Shown in pieces: positions 38,037 through 46,613 of a stretch of DNA of 64,000 nucleotides. Position numbers and translations under genes: made by a program. Source of the DNA: Candidatus Nitrosocosmicus oleophilus. GTDB lineage: Archaea > Thermoproteota > Nitrososphaeria > Nitrososphaerales > Nitrososphaeraceae. Each line of letters begins with the position of its first letter. Within the stretch, counting starts at the first letter, position 1. The notes under the pieces were generated by a model, which searched no databases, had not been told where the DNA came from, and saw only the letters and a program-made list of their open reading frames with translations. Location: NCBI RefSeq assembly GCF_000802205.1, contig NZ_CP012850.1, forward strand, positions 3,366,707 through 3,430,706, in the 5' to 3' direction.

Positions 38037-38359
38037 GATCAAAATACAGGTGGATTCTATAAATAAAATAAGAGAATAAAACTCTAGCCAATATTTATTT
38101 TATTAAATCTAATACAGGAAAGCATATGTAGATAGTAATATTTAGATCAACTACAATCCATCGAATAAGGATATGCATGAAGTGGAAATTTAACGAATTA
38201 AAAATATAATAAATGGATGGATTTATTAGTTACCTGAAAAAATATCAAGATAGTAAGAATAATAAAATTAACTGGGAATTCAATGAAAGAGTGTCATGAT
38301 TATGGAGCAAATTTTATTAGTTGTTAAATCAACAAAATCAAATTGACAAAAAAAGAGAA

Positions 38360-39034
38360 ATGATTAGTTGCGTTCTAATGTGTGGAGGAAAAGGAAGTAG
38401 ACTAAATACAGATCCAACAGTCAAAGTAGAAAAACCACTATTAGAATTAAAGAATAGATCACTGATAGAACATATGATAGATGCAGTACAGAATTCAAAA
38501 AAGAAATTCAAGATATATGCTGCAGTGAGTAAGAATACAGAAAAAACAAAAGACTTCCTAAAAAGTAGATACAGTAATGATATAACACTGATAGAGACAA
38601 CTGGTAGCGGATTTTCAAATGATTACCTAGTAGTACTCCAATTCTTCAAAGATAAGGAAAACAAAGAAAAAAATAGAATTCAAGATTTTGGTAATAATAA
38701 AATTTTGTTTTTACCTATTGATCTTCCGTTGATATCATCCAAAACCATAGACGAAATCACAGATTTGTATCAGAGTAGTCCCAGTATCGCAATAGTGGTA
38801 GACAAGAATTTGTTTGTTCAGAATAATTTCATTCCCTCACCTTTCGTAACAGAAATGAGTAAAGTTGATTATTGTTACACTGGGATTTCGGTATTAGATT
38901 TTCATACTATTACAGCATTGGAGCAAATAGACCAAATCAGAGAAGTACCAATGATAATGAATAACCTGGAATTGGTTTATAACATAAACACTGTTGGCGA
39001 CTTGAAAAAAGCAGAAAAATTTATTGGATTGTAA
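38360..39034 (+). CDS. cobY: GTP:adenosylcobinamide-phosphate guanylyltransferase CobY (224 aa)
   Basis: The nucleotidyltransferase signature LMCGGKGSRLNTD at the N-terminus, EKPLLELKNRSLIEHM and LFLPIDLPLISSKTIDEI match CobY, the archaeal non-orthologous replacement of CobU. The frame starts 13 codons earlier at TTG 38321, but ATG 38360 puts the motif at the usual place. A charged stretch (KDKENKEKNRIQ) interrupts the middle. Together with cobD, cobQ, cbiB and cobS it completes the late B12 steps. Confidence 0.9.
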   Translation: MISCVLMCGGKGSRLNTDPTVKVEKPLLELKNRSLIEHMIDAVQNSKKKFKIYAAVSKNTEKTKDFLKSRYSNDITLIETTGSGFSNDYLVVLQFFKDKENKEKNRIQDFGNNKILFLPIDLPLISSKTIDEITDLYQSSPSIAIVVDKNLFVQNNFIPSPFVTEMSKVDYCYTGISVLDFHTITALEQIDQIREVPMIMNNLELVYNINTVGDLKKAEKFIGL

Positions 39035-39058
39035 GTTTGTTGCCATCATCAAGCATGA

Positions 39059-39262
39059 TTAATCCAAAGTTTCCAAAATATTGCCCAATATTTCAGCCTG
39101 GCCGCCGGTATTTATCAATAGTTCAGCATTACAAGACGGACATGATATAGGTTTTGTACTGAAAGTATACAGGACTTTAATATTTTTGCATGAATCGCAT
39201 TCAACTTTTACAAAGTGACTACGAGGTTTTGGGATCATAATGTTATGTTTTTTCACAATCAT
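39059..39262 (-). CDS. rps27e: Ribosomal protein S27e (67 aa)
   Basis: This is a small zinc-ribbon ribosomal protein: PRSHFVKVECDSCKNIKVLY followed by SCPSCNAELL, giving CxxC pairs. The C-terminus ILGNILETLD is as in archaeal S27e. It lies 9 bp after L44e on the same strand, the standard archaeal order, where eIF2-alpha often follows; here cobY converges instead. Confidence 0.95.
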   Translation of the reverse strand: MIVKKHNIMIPKPRSHFVKVECDSCKNIKVLYTFSTKPISCPSCNAELLINTGGQAEILGNILETLD

Positions 39263-39271
39263 TCACTCCAA

Positions 39272-39550
39272 CTAAGCTTGGATCTCCAATTTCCTAATTC
39301 GCATCCCCTGTTTCATCGTCTTTCTTTGACAAGTTTTGCAAGTATATCTCAGGGTTACTTTTTTAGTAGTCTTTGCAGTCCTTTTTAATTCAGGGAATTT
39401 TTGGCCACCATAGCCTTTTTTATCTTCTGCGTGACGCCTGGCACCCTGAGCGCCTTTTCTATCTTTACCCTTTTTATAAGTAGAAACAGCTTGAGTAGTA
39501 TGAGTTTTACATTTTGGACAAAATTTGCGCAGCTCTTTCTGCATCTTCAT
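39272..39550 (-). CDS. rpl44e: Ribosomal protein L44e (92 aa)
   Basis: The basic zinc-binding protein shows KFCPKCKTHTTQAVSTYKKG at the N-terminus and RYTCKTCQRKTMKQGMRIRK at the C-terminus, with four Cys for one zinc. The length and the GGQKFPELKRTAKTTKK segment are typical. It forms an operon with S27e. The first two codons offer alternative ATGs (MKMQ). Confidence 0.97.
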   Translation of the reverse strand: MKMQKELRKFCPKCKTHTTQAVSTYKKGKDRKGAQGARRHAEDKKGYGGQKFPELKRTAKTTKKVTLRYTCKTCQRKTMKQGMRIRKLEIQA

Positions 39551-39724
39551 ATATAAAATCAGTTCGATAGGGTAATTTAAAGTAAATATACATATCTAAT
39601 TAGAATCCACGATTTGGCAAGTAAACTAAAAAGATTATGTCCGTTTACAAGATAAATGCGTAATATATCGATTGCTTCCTGTTCAACAATGTCGTATTGA
39701 GAACAAATTACAAGGCATACAAAC

Positions 39725-39732
39725 CTTATATA
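39725..39732 (+). promoter_or_regulatory. TATA box before the 40-aa membrane protein
   Basis: CTTATATA is centred 26 nt before ATG 39755 (context AAACCTTATATACATCC). The exact leaderless spacing is the main reason to believe the small gene is expressed. Confidence 0.6.
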
Positions 39733-39754
39733 CATCCATGATCTATAACCCTCA

Positions 39755-39877
39755 ATGTTGCAGTTCTTACAAGTTGTGATAAACCCTGAAGCTTTTGGAG
39801 TTTGGGTACCGTTAGCAGTCGGTTTAGGGATCGGTCTAGTTTATGCAATCGCATCAATGGCCAGAAGGGCTAGATAA
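39755..39877 (+). CDS. Very small membrane protein (40 aa)
   Basis: The frame from ATG 39755 to TAA 39875-39877 begins MLQFLQVVINPEAFGVWVPL, continues with a helix-forming stretch AVGLGIGLVYAIASMA and ends with the basic RRAR. This is a single membrane-spanning helix with a positive-inside end. A well-placed TATA box supports expression. It lies between L44e (divergent) and nep1 (convergent). The length is too short for most gene callers. The function is unknown; subunit of a membrane complex or regulator are possibilities. Confidence 0.6.
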   Translation: MLQFLQVVINPEAFGVWVPLAVGLGIGLVYAIASMARRAR

Positions 39878-39892
39878 GCCCATAAAATTTTT

Positions 39893-40579
39893 TTAGACTA
39901 GAATATTTTTTTCAAATTCATATAATAATCGAGAGATAACTATCTGGGATTCTAATCCCATGTCTGAGACGGATAACTTTTTGTCAAAATAGGATTCAAT
40001 GTTTTTGGAAAAATGTCCCTTTGGGAAGCCGCCTATAACAACACATCCATTTGAATATGAGGCCAGATCAGCACCTATCGATTCAAGGCGCTTAAAAGTA
40101 CCAGTAGTTGAAAAACCCAAAACTATTTCAGGCTTAACAAACACCTTTAGTAGATCTCCAAAATTAGTATTAGGTCGAAGTTCTAATAACAACTGTCCGT
40201 CTTCTGAAACTATTTTCTTATCTCTAAAAAGATTTAACATCAGACCCTCGAATCGAAAATAAGACTTGGGAAATCTCACATTCTTCCCTACTAAAATAAC
40301 GTTGTTATCAAACGTATGAATAAACACCCTAAGATGGTTTTGTATGTATAGAGGCGTAGCTAATGCATTAAGCAATGCAATGTGAAGAATATCAGGCCTC
40401 CCCCTCTTATAATCCTCATCCAATTTAGCAGACATCATAGCAAAATGGTGGAGAGATCTGTCTAACAAGATTTCTTCTGGCTTTTTTCCACTATTACGGA
40501 TTTTTTTAAGGGATTGATGTTTGAAAACATTGATAGGTATAATTTCAAGAGAAGTATCTGCTATGATCAAATTTAACAA
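39893..40579 (-). CDS. nep1: Ribosome biogenesis methyltransferase Nep1/Emg1 (228 aa)
   Basis: This SPOUT methyltransferase makes N1-methylpseudouridine in helix 35 of 16S rRNA. Typical parts are LLNLIIADTSLEIIP at the N-terminus, LLDRSLHHFAMMSAKLD, RGRPDILHIALLNALATPLY, VRFPKSYFRFEGLM and the knot region VVIGGFPKGHFS. TTG 40579 is chosen as start because the family begins here and a TATA-like ATTATATATC lies about 40 nt upstream, inside the longer ATG-started frame. It is divergent from rnp4. Confidence 0.92.
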   Translation of the reverse strand: MLNLIIADTSLEIIPINVFKHQSLKKIRNSGKKPEEILLDRSLHHFAMMSAKLDEDYKRGRPDILHIALLNALATPLYIQNHLRVFIHTFDNNVILVGKNVRFPKSYFRFEGLMLNLFRDKKIVSEDGQLLLELRPNTNFGDLLKVFVKPEIVLGFSTTGTFKRLESIGADLASYSNGCVVIGGFPKGHFSKNIESYFDKKLSVSDMGLESQIVISRLLYEFEKNILV

Positions 40580-40662
40580 ATGATACGGATTTAAGGGGAA
40601 ATAATCATTATTTAAAGATATATAATGCAACAAACAGCAAGTCAATCACAAAAAGGTATGTC

Positions 40663-40971
40663 ATGAAGAAGAGTGCATTAAAACAAATAGCAATGCAAAG
40701 AGTAAAGATTTTGATTGATAGAGCACTATATTCAAGAGATGAATTCTCTGATCACCATATTGTAATTGCTAAAAAAATTATCCTAAAGTATAAACTAAAA
40801 ATACCTTTTGAATATAAGATTCTTTTTTGTAAGCATTGTAAAAAATTTATCATTCCAGGTAGGGATTCAATCATTAGGACAGGTAGATCGAATACAAAGG
40901 CATTAAGGATAACCTGCAAACTATGTGGCCACACTTATAGAAAAATTATTGAAAAACCCAACCAAACCTGA
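40663..40971 (+). CDS. rnp4: RNase P protein component 4, Rpr2/Rpp21 family (102 aa)
   Basis: An N-terminal helical region (LKQIAMQRVKILIDRALYSR) precedes a zinc ribbon with FCKHCKKFIIPG and CKLCGHTYRKI, four Cys as in archaeal Rpp21. It partners Rpp29 on the specificity side of RNase P during tRNA 5' maturation. The intergenic DNA with nep1 must hold both promoters. Confidence 0.92.
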   Translation: MKKSALKQIAMQRVKILIDRALYSRDEFSDHHIVIAKKIILKYKLKIPFEYKILFCKHCKKFIIPGRDSIIRTGRSNTKALRITCKLCGHTYRKIIEKPNQT

Positions 40972-40973
40972 TA

Positions 40974-40985
40974 TTTTATTTTTTT
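40974..40985 (+). terminator. T-rich stretch after rnp4
   Basis: TTTTATTTTTTTGGG follows the rnp4 stop within a few bases, a plausible archaeal U-tract terminator before the rps19e gene 75 bp on. Confidence 0.3.
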
Positions 40986-41056
40986 GGGTATGCAGCTAGC
41001 AAGATAAAGAATAAGGATTATAAGGGAAAATTAATGAAAGAAATTTGTAATATTAA

Positions 41057-41509
41057 ATGGCAAAGGTTTTTGATGTTCCAGCAGATGACTTGATATCAAA
41101 ATTATCAGATCAACTTAAAAAAGATAAGAAAATAAATCCACCAGAATGGGCCAGTTATGTAAAAACCGGTACTCATGCAGAAAAAATTCCTCAAAACAGA
41201 GACTGGTGGTATACCAGATGTGCATCTTTAGTAAGAAAGGTGTACTTACATGGCCCAATAGGAATATCGGATTTAAAAAGTTATTATGGAGGAAGAAAAA
41301 GAATCGGATATAATTTAGATCACCATAAAGATGCCGGTGGCGCAATCATTAGAAATGCCTTACAACAATTAGAAGCTTCAGGATATGTAGAAAAAAAGAG
41401 CAAAGGCAGATCAATATCAAGCGAAGGTATGAAAAGAGTTGACAGACTAGCCACTGAAATTTTCAAAGAGATATCTAAACTTAATAAAGATTTAGAAAGA
41501 TACGCATAG
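41057..41509 (+). CDS. rps19e: Ribosomal protein S19e (150 aa)
   Basis: The protein is diagnostic: KVFDVPADDLISKLSDQL, PPEWASYVKTGTHAEKIPQN and DWWYTRCASLVRKVYLHGPI with the RKRIGYNLDHHKDAGGAIIR motif. The length is normal. It is followed after 10 bp by the PDCD5-like gene, the common archaeal pair. Confidence 0.97.
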   Translation: MAKVFDVPADDLISKLSDQLKKDKKINPPEWASYVKTGTHAEKIPQNRDWWYTRCASLVRKVYLHGPIGISDLKSYYGGRKRIGYNLDHHKDAGGAIIRNALQQLEASGYVEKKSKGRSISSEGMKRVDRLATEIFKEISKLNKDLERYA

Positions 41510-41519
41510 AGGATCTGGC

Positions 41520-41816
41520 ATGTCTGGGCCCCCCCCACAATCTCATCAGCCTTCTGATGATGAAATTAGAAGGCAACAGGCTGAAGCTGAGGCAATGAAG
41601 CAAAAAGCCCTATCTATGTTATTGGATGTCGAGGCAAGACAAAGACTTATGAATGTGAAGATGGTCAAGCCAGAACTTGCTTCAGCTGTTGAAAATTACC
41701 TATTAAATGCAGCTACTACTGGAAGATTAAACAGAGCAATAACAGACGATGAATTAAAACAAATACTTTCTACAATTCAACAACCAAAAAGGGACTTTAA
41801 AATCAATAGAAGATAA
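41520..41816 (+). CDS. PDCD5-related DNA-binding protein (98 aa)
   Basis: A helical core (QKALSMLLDVEARQRLMNVK, VKPELASAVENYLLNAATTG, ITDDELKQILSTIQ) matches the archaeal TFAR19/PDCD5 family. The N-terminus is low complexity (MSGPPPQSHQPSDDEIRRQQ), encoded by a C-rich run at 41528-41536. The family binds nucleic acid; its role in archaea is poorly known. It is co-transcribed with S19e. Confidence 0.9.
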   Translation: MSGPPPQSHQPSDDEIRRQQAEAEAMKQKALSMLLDVEARQRLMNVKMVKPELASAVENYLLNAATTGRLNRAITDDELKQILSTIQQPKRDFKINRR

Positions 41817-41926
41817 CGTAAGATTTGTAATAAATTCTATATTTTTTGTTTAGGTTTTAAAGGTTATTATTTAGTAACCTCTGGTTTTGAGTTAACTATA
41901 TTAAGCTTTTAAAATATCTTCTCCCC

Positions 41927-42976
41927 ATGAAGGCAGCTGTATTTAGAGAGTATAACAAAGATCCTACTAAAGTAGTAAAAATTGAAGACATCGACGTACC
42001 AAAAATAAAAGCAAATGAAGTTTTGATAAAAGTTGAGTCGGCATCTTATAATTATAACGACTTATGGGCAATATGGGGAGAGCCGGTTAAAACACCGCTT
42101 CCTCACATATCAGGAAGTGATGTTGCAGGAACGGTAGTTGAGATAGGAGAGGATGTATCAAAGTTCAAGGTTGGCGACAGAGTCGTATCTCATTCTAATA
42201 TGAGCTGTAGAATATGTGAACAATGTACAGCAGGAAGAGAGTATGATTGTAAAGATAGAAACATATGGGGATTTCAAACAGGTCCACTGTGGGGAGGTTT
42301 TGCTCAATACACACACCTGCCAGAAGTAAATGTGGCAAAACTACCAGAAAATGTCTCATTTGAGGATGCTGCGGCCATTTCAATGGTAGGAATGACAGCA
42401 TGGCACATGCTTGTTGGACGGGCAAGAATAATTCCAGGTCAAACGGTATTGATAATGGGTGGAACAAGTGGTGTAGGAATGGCAGGTATTCAAATAGCAA
42501 AGTTGTATAATTGTAATGTCATTGCTACAGCAGGAAATCAACAAAAAATGGATAAATGTCTGGAACTTGGCGCAGACAACGTTGTAAACCATAGAGAGGC
42601 TGATTGGAATAAAAAAGTAAGAGAAATTACCAAGAAAGAAGGTGTAGATGTGGTGTTTGAGCACATTGGAAAAAACGTTTTCCCTCAAGAAGTTAGCCTG
42701 TTAAAAATGGGAGGCACACTCGTTGCTACAGGAGCTACAACAGGCTATGATTCCACCTTAGATTTGAGATTCTTATTCTTCAAAGGTACCAACTTGCTTG
42801 GTTCCACTCAAGGGACAAAAGCAGAATTAGAGCAGGTAATTTACTGGGTAAGCAAAAATAAAATAAAGCCCCTTATTGCCACTACATTGCCTTTTTCAAA
42901 TATGGTGGAAGGTCATGTAATGATGGCTGGGGCCGAACAAATAGGAAAGATATTAACCACTCCCCAAAAACTTTAA
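41927..42976 (+). CDS. Zinc-containing MDR alcohol dehydrogenase/quinone reductase-type protein (349 aa)
   Basis: This is a medium-chain dehydrogenase: catalytic-domain HISGSDVAGTVVEIGEDV, structural-zinc loop with four Cys (SCRICEQCTAGREYDC) and Rossmann motif LIMGGTSGVGMAGIQIAKL. The structural-zinc lobe is present, while the catalytic-zinc ligands are not obvious. Its relatives include enoyl-CoA reductases such as acryloyl-CoA reductase of the 3-hydroxypropionate/4-hydroxybutyrate cycle, so a role in carbon fixation is possible but unproven. A TATA-like ACTATATTAA is centred about 27 nt before the ATG. It is followed by a CitE-like gene 33 bp on. Confidence 0.85.
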   Translation: MKAAVFREYNKDPTKVVKIEDIDVPKIKANEVLIKVESASYNYNDLWAIWGEPVKTPLPHISGSDVAGTVVEIGEDVSKFKVGDRVVSHSNMSCRICEQCTAGREYDCKDRNIWGFQTGPLWGGFAQYTHLPEVNVAKLPENVSFEDAAAISMVGMTAWHMLVGRARIIPGQTVLIMGGTSGVGMAGIQIAKLYNCNVIATAGNQQKMDKCLELGADNVVNHREADWNKKVREITKKEGVDVVFEHIGKNVFPQEVSLLKMGGTLVATGATTGYDSTLDLRFLFFKGTNLLGSTQGTKAELEQVIYWVSKNKIKPLIATTLPFSNMVEGHVMMAGAEQIGKILTTPQKL

Positions 42977-42984
42977 TTTTTTTA
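42977..42984 (+). terminator. T-rich stretch after the MDR gene
   Basis: TTTTTTTATAT directly follows the stop codon. It may terminate the transcript, but the CitE-like GTG start lies only 33 bp on, so read-through or a TATA role is equally likely. Confidence 0.25.
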
Positions 42985-43009
42985 TATCCAGTTGTAAATA
43001 CTGGTAATT

Positions 43010-43885
43010 GTGGGAAGATCAAGAAGTCTAATCTTTATTCCTGGAAATAATCAGAGATTTTTAGAAAAGTCTAGAACAATAAATTCAGACATAATATGTT
43101 ATGATTTAGAAGATTCTGTACCTCAAGAAGAAAAAGAGACTGCAAGAGAAAGTGTAAGAAGCGCAATTCAAACGATTAACAAGATTGATGATGCTAATAA
43201 GGAGCGAATCCTGGCGGTAAGAATCAATTCTCCAACATCAGATCAGATGGTTACGGATTTGAAAAAAGTAATTACCCCAGGAATTGATGCAATTGTAATT
43301 CCAAAGGTAGATGATGACAAACAAATAGCAGAAATTTCAAGAATAATTGAAAAAGAAGAGAACGCAAAAAACATTCAAAGTGGGATCATTAAAATAATTC
43401 CTTCAATTGAATCTGCGTTAGGAGTAGTTAACGCATATAATATAGCTAAATCAGATCAAAGAATTACCACTTTGGTATTTGGTATTTTTGATTTCTTACA
43501 CGACATGAAAATTGATAATCAGGATATAGAAACTATTACTAGTTTCATGTATGGTCGGGCAAAAGTACCTGTAGATGCCAGAGCTGCAGGCATAGACTCT
43601 ATTGATTCCATCTGGCAAGACATTCATGATCATAATGGCTTGATAAAAGATCTTGATCTAGGTAAAAAGATGGGTTATAATGGAAAATGCATCATTCATC
43701 CATCCCAAATTGAGCATGTACACAATGCATTTAGTGCTTCAACCCAGGATATCGAATGGGCAAAGAAAGTAGTACAAGCCTTAGACAGCGCGAAAAACAA
43801 TAACACAGGTGCAGTAAAGTTAGAAGGAAAGATGATAGACGCGGTACATTACAAACAGGCTAAAAGAATTTTAGACTCGATGTAA
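43010..43885 (+). CDS. CitE-like (HpcH/HpaI family) CoA lyase (291 aa)
   Basis: This TIM-barrel lyase has the N-terminal RSLIFIPGNNQRFLEKSRT, the acidic metal loop CYDLEDSVPQEEKETAR, the Arg-bearing LAVRINSPTSD, the Glu of IIPSIESALGVVNAYNIA and the C-terminal GYNGKCIIHPSQIEHVHNAF. The family cleaves or forms malyl-, citramalyl- or beta-methylmalyl-CoA. It starts at GTG. With the adjacent MDR gene it may serve CoA-ester metabolism; the exact substrate is open. Confidence 0.9.
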   Translation: MGRSRSLIFIPGNNQRFLEKSRTINSDIICYDLEDSVPQEEKETARESVRSAIQTINKIDDANKERILAVRINSPTSDQMVTDLKKVITPGIDAIVIPKVDDDKQIAEISRIIEKEENAKNIQSGIIKIIPSIESALGVVNAYNIAKSDQRITTLVFGIFDFLHDMKIDNQDIETITSFMYGRAKVPVDARAAGIDSIDSIWQDIHDHNGLIKDLDLGKKMGYNGKCIIHPSQIEHVHNAFSASTQDIEWAKKVVQALDSAKNNNTGAVKLEGKMIDAVHYKQAKRILDSM

Positions 43886-43965
43886 AAAGCAATAAATCAA
43901 GATCATCAGAGCTCTGATGATGGATCTCAACAATCTTCAAATTATATTTTAGTTTATTACCAAGT

Positions 43966-44622
43966 GTGTTTACCGGAATTACAGAATATTTAGGTGAAAT
44001 TGAAAACATCAAAAAAAACAAAAGTAAAAAGACTAAAAAGAACGAAATTAAAGCAAATCACCACACTGAAATTACCCTAGCTTTACCAGAATCAAAAGAT
44101 ATCAAAATTGGAGATAGTGTGTCAATAAATGGAGTATGTCTGACTGTTTCAAAGTTAAATCATGCCAAAGCCACTTTTCAAGTCATCGATGAAACCATCA
44201 ATAGGACTAATTTTGTCGATTTAAAGATAGGAGACAAAGTAAATGTCGAAAGGAGCCTAAGCATTGGAGGTAAATTGGAAGGACACTTTGTTCTAGGGCA
44301 CATAGATGGCATAGGCAGAATCAAAAAATTAGAAAGAGGGAGCTTTGGAAGTAGAATTAAGATAGAAATATTAAACAAAGATTTATTGCCTCTTATTGCA
44401 CAAAAGGGCTCTATAGCAATAGACGGAATAAGTCTTACTGTCGTAACCGTTAGAAAAAGTATCGTTGAAATAGCACTGATCCCTCATACTTTGGAGAACA
44501 CAACACTGGGAATCAAAAAGACAGGGGATGCGGTTAACATAGAAGTAGACATTTTGTCAAGATATATATCCAATATCTACCAATTTTCTGGTAACAACAA
44601 GAAAAATAGTAAGATATATTAA
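43966..44622 (+). CDS. ribE: Riboflavin synthase, bacterial/eukaryotic trimeric type (218 aa)
   Basis: The two lumazine-binding repeats are visible. The first has MFTGITEYLGEIENIKK and GDSVSINGVCLTVSKL; the second has EGHFVLGHIDGIGRI and KGSIAIDGISLTVVTV. The enzyme dismutates two lumazines to riboflavin. Most archaea instead use the unrelated RibC-type synthase, so this form was probably acquired from bacteria. A Lys-rich insertion (NIKKNKSKKTKKNEIKANHH) lies in repeat 1. It starts at GTG and is first of the riboflavin operon. Confidence 0.95.
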   Translation: MFTGITEYLGEIENIKKNKSKKTKKNEIKANHHTEITLALPESKDIKIGDSVSINGVCLTVSKLNHAKATFQVIDETINRTNFVDLKIGDKVNVERSLSIGGKLEGHFVLGHIDGIGRIKKLERGSFGSRIKIEILNKDLLPLIAQKGSIAIDGISLTVVTVRKSIVEIALIPHTLENTTLGIKKTGDAVNIEVDILSRYISNIYQFSGNNKKNSKIY

Positions 44623-44645
44623 CATTAAAGTATAAAAAAATATAA

Positions 44646-45359
44646 TTGACAAGGATATCTGAAGCCATAACTTCTTTAAAAAATGGAAACTTTGTTTTGA
44701 TTCATGATGATGATGGTCGTGAAGATGAAGTTGACATGGTTGTATCTTCTAAAAACATATCTCCGAAACATATTGCTACGATGAGAAAGGATGCTGGTGG
44801 GTTGATCTGCACTGCAATATCAAAGGAAATAGCCACAAAATTGGGGTTACCATTTATTTATGATGTACTAAATATTTTTGGACCCACGAATCAAACCATT
44901 TCTTCTATTAATAGTAACAGCTCACCATATGGTGACAGACCATCTTTTTCTATTACGCTAAACCACATTAACACTTACACTGGGATAACTGATCGAGACA
45001 GGGCTTTAACCATTTCATCACTAGCAAATATTTGTGATGATTTGAGCGATTATCAGAAGGATCAGAAAGCCACGATTGAAAAGTTCCGAAGCAACTTTAG
45101 GACACCCGGACACGTACCTATATTAATTTCTTCAAAAGGATTACTTAATGAAAGAAAAGGACACACAGAGATGTCAATCTTCCTTACAAAAATTGCCAAT
45201 ATGACAAACGTCACAACTATTTGTGAGATGTTAGATCCTCACAGTTACAAAGCCCTATCATATAAAGATGCAGTCGAATATGCAAAGGAAAACAATCTAG
45301 TAATCATAGAGGCAAAAGATTTGATAACATATGCAGAATCATTTGAAAAACAAAGATGA
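44646..45359 (+). CDS. ribB: 3,4-dihydroxy-2-butanone 4-phosphate synthase (237 aa)
   Basis: Motifs: FVLIHDDDGREDEVDMVVSS (acidic metal site), MRKDAGGLICTAI, TGITDRDRALTI and FRTPGHVPILISSKGLLNE, GHTEMSIFL. The enzyme makes the four-carbon unit for lumazine from ribulose 5-phosphate. It starts at TTG and has no fused GTP cyclohydrolase II. Its stop overlaps the ribH start by 4 bp, showing translational coupling. Confidence 0.95.
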   Translation: MTRISEAITSLKNGNFVLIHDDDGREDEVDMVVSSKNISPKHIATMRKDAGGLICTAISKEIATKLGLPFIYDVLNIFGPTNQTISSINSNSSPYGDRPSFSITLNHINTYTGITDRDRALTISSLANICDDLSDYQKDQKATIEKFRSNFRTPGHVPILISSKGLLNERKGHTEMSIFLTKIANMTNVTTICEMLDPHSYKALSYKDAVEYAKENNLVIIEAKDLITYAESFEKQR

Positions 45360-45814
45360 AAATAAGAATTGGGATTGTCGTATCAGAATTTAACAATGAA
45401 ATAACCCTTGCCATGCTAAGTGAGGCTAAGAAATATGCAAAGGAATTTTCATCAAAAATAACCTATGTTTGTTTTGTTCCTGGAGTATTTGATATGCCCA
45501 TTTTGGTACAAGAGATTCTTAAAAAAAAGGACGTTGACGCAGTTGTGACCCTGGGGGCAATAATAAAAGGCGATACCAGTCATGACAGAGTAATAGCAAA
45601 CAGCACAGCCAAGTTACTTTGCGAACTTTCATTAAGATATAACAAGCCAATATCCTTGGGGATCACTGGACCAGATATGACATTTGAGCAAGCCGAAGCA
45701 AGAATAATTCCCACATCTCATCATGCAGTTTATACTGCCATTGAGATGGCAAAGAGACTAAGAAAAATAAGAAATAATAAAATGAAAAACAACGATATAA
45801 AAATAGTAGATTAG
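45356..45814 (+). CDS. ribH: 6,7-dimethyl-8-ribityllumazine synthase (152 aa)
   Basis: Family motifs: GIVVSEFNNEITLAMLSEA, FVPGVFDMPILVQEIL, VVTLGAIIKGDTSHDRVIA (catalytic His in TSHD) and SLGITGPDMTFEQAEARI. It condenses the RibB product with the pyrimidine to form lumazine, usually as an icosahedral or pentameric assembly. It lies between ribB and the GTP cyclohydrolase gene, which follows after 1 bp. Confidence 0.95.
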   Translation: MKIRIGIVVSEFNNEITLAMLSEAKKYAKEFSSKITYVCFVPGVFDMPILVQEILKKKDVDAVVTLGAIIKGDTSHDRVIANSTAKLLCELSLRYNKPISLGITGPDMTFEQAEARIIPTSHHAVYTAIEMAKRLRKIRNNKMKNNDIKIVD

Positions 45815-45815
45815 A

Positions 45816-46613
45816 GTGGTTTGTCAATTAACAGTAATAAAATTAGAGGGTTATGGTGCATGGACCCTAACCCTAGGCAGTGACAGAGAATATGCATTAC
45901 AGATTCTACAGTCAAAAATGTATGCAGATTTGCAAGAATGTTTTTCTGCTAAAAACGGATTAGTATTTTCCAACCGATTTGATGAGTTTATTGCAGTGAC
46001 AAATCAAATAAGCTTACACGATCATAAAGAAATCCATGACAGACTTTCGAAAAAAAATGAAGGCATAAAGATATCAATGACGATAGGAACTGGAAAAACT
46101 CCACTAGAAGCTGACAAGGCAATACAAGACATAAAAAGGGATACAAAAAACATGATTTTTCCAAATATTTATGGTCTACAAGAAAATTGCAATGTAAATG
46201 AGGGCCAACAAATTAATGAACTAGAAAATCATAGTAACCAAAATGACGTGAAAATATTACATATAGACGTCAATGGTTCTACCTCAATAGCAAAAAATCT
46301 TTCAACCTATGAAATCACAAATTTAATAGTAAGGTTATATCTAGCAATATCAAATTCATTCCTCAAAGAAGAAAGTTTAACTTTCTTTTTGGGTGGAGAT
46401 AATTTCATGATTGTTGCAAAAAACAATATTCAAATAAAAAAAGTAATAGAAATAGTTAATTTTTTAACAAGTTCGACTGGAATTAAGCTTAATTGTGGTG
46501 TAGGAAATGGCATTAACGCAAGAAGTGCTGCAGAAATGGCAACCAAATCACTGGATTCAATAAGAGCCTACAGAAAAAGCGGAAAAATAATAAATGTTTT
46601 TGAATCGAATTGA
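45816..46613 (+). CDS. arfA: GTP cyclohydrolase III (265 aa)
   Basis: This archaeal enzyme opens GTP to the formylated pyrimidine FAPy. It matches the family at the N-terminus (LTVIKLEGYGAWTLTLGSDR, LQILQSKMYADLQECFSAKN, GLVFSNRFDEFIAVTN) and at the C-terminal cyclase-like half (ILHIDVNGSTSIAKNLSTYE, TFFLGGDNFMIVAKN). FAPy must then lose formate in a step done by ArfB in methanogens. GTG start. Its stop overlaps the amidohydrolase start by 4 bp. Confidence 0.92.
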   Translation: MVCQLTVIKLEGYGAWTLTLGSDREYALQILQSKMYADLQECFSAKNGLVFSNRFDEFIAVTNQISLHDHKEIHDRLSKKNEGIKISMTIGTGKTPLEADKAIQDIKRDTKNMIFPNIYGLQENCNVNEGQQINELENHSNQNDVKILHIDVNGSTSIAKNLSTYEITNLIVRLYLAISNSFLKEESLTFFLGGDNFMIVAKNNIQIKKVIEIVNFLTSSTGIKLNCGVGNGINARSAAEMATKSLDSIRAYRKSGKIINVFESN

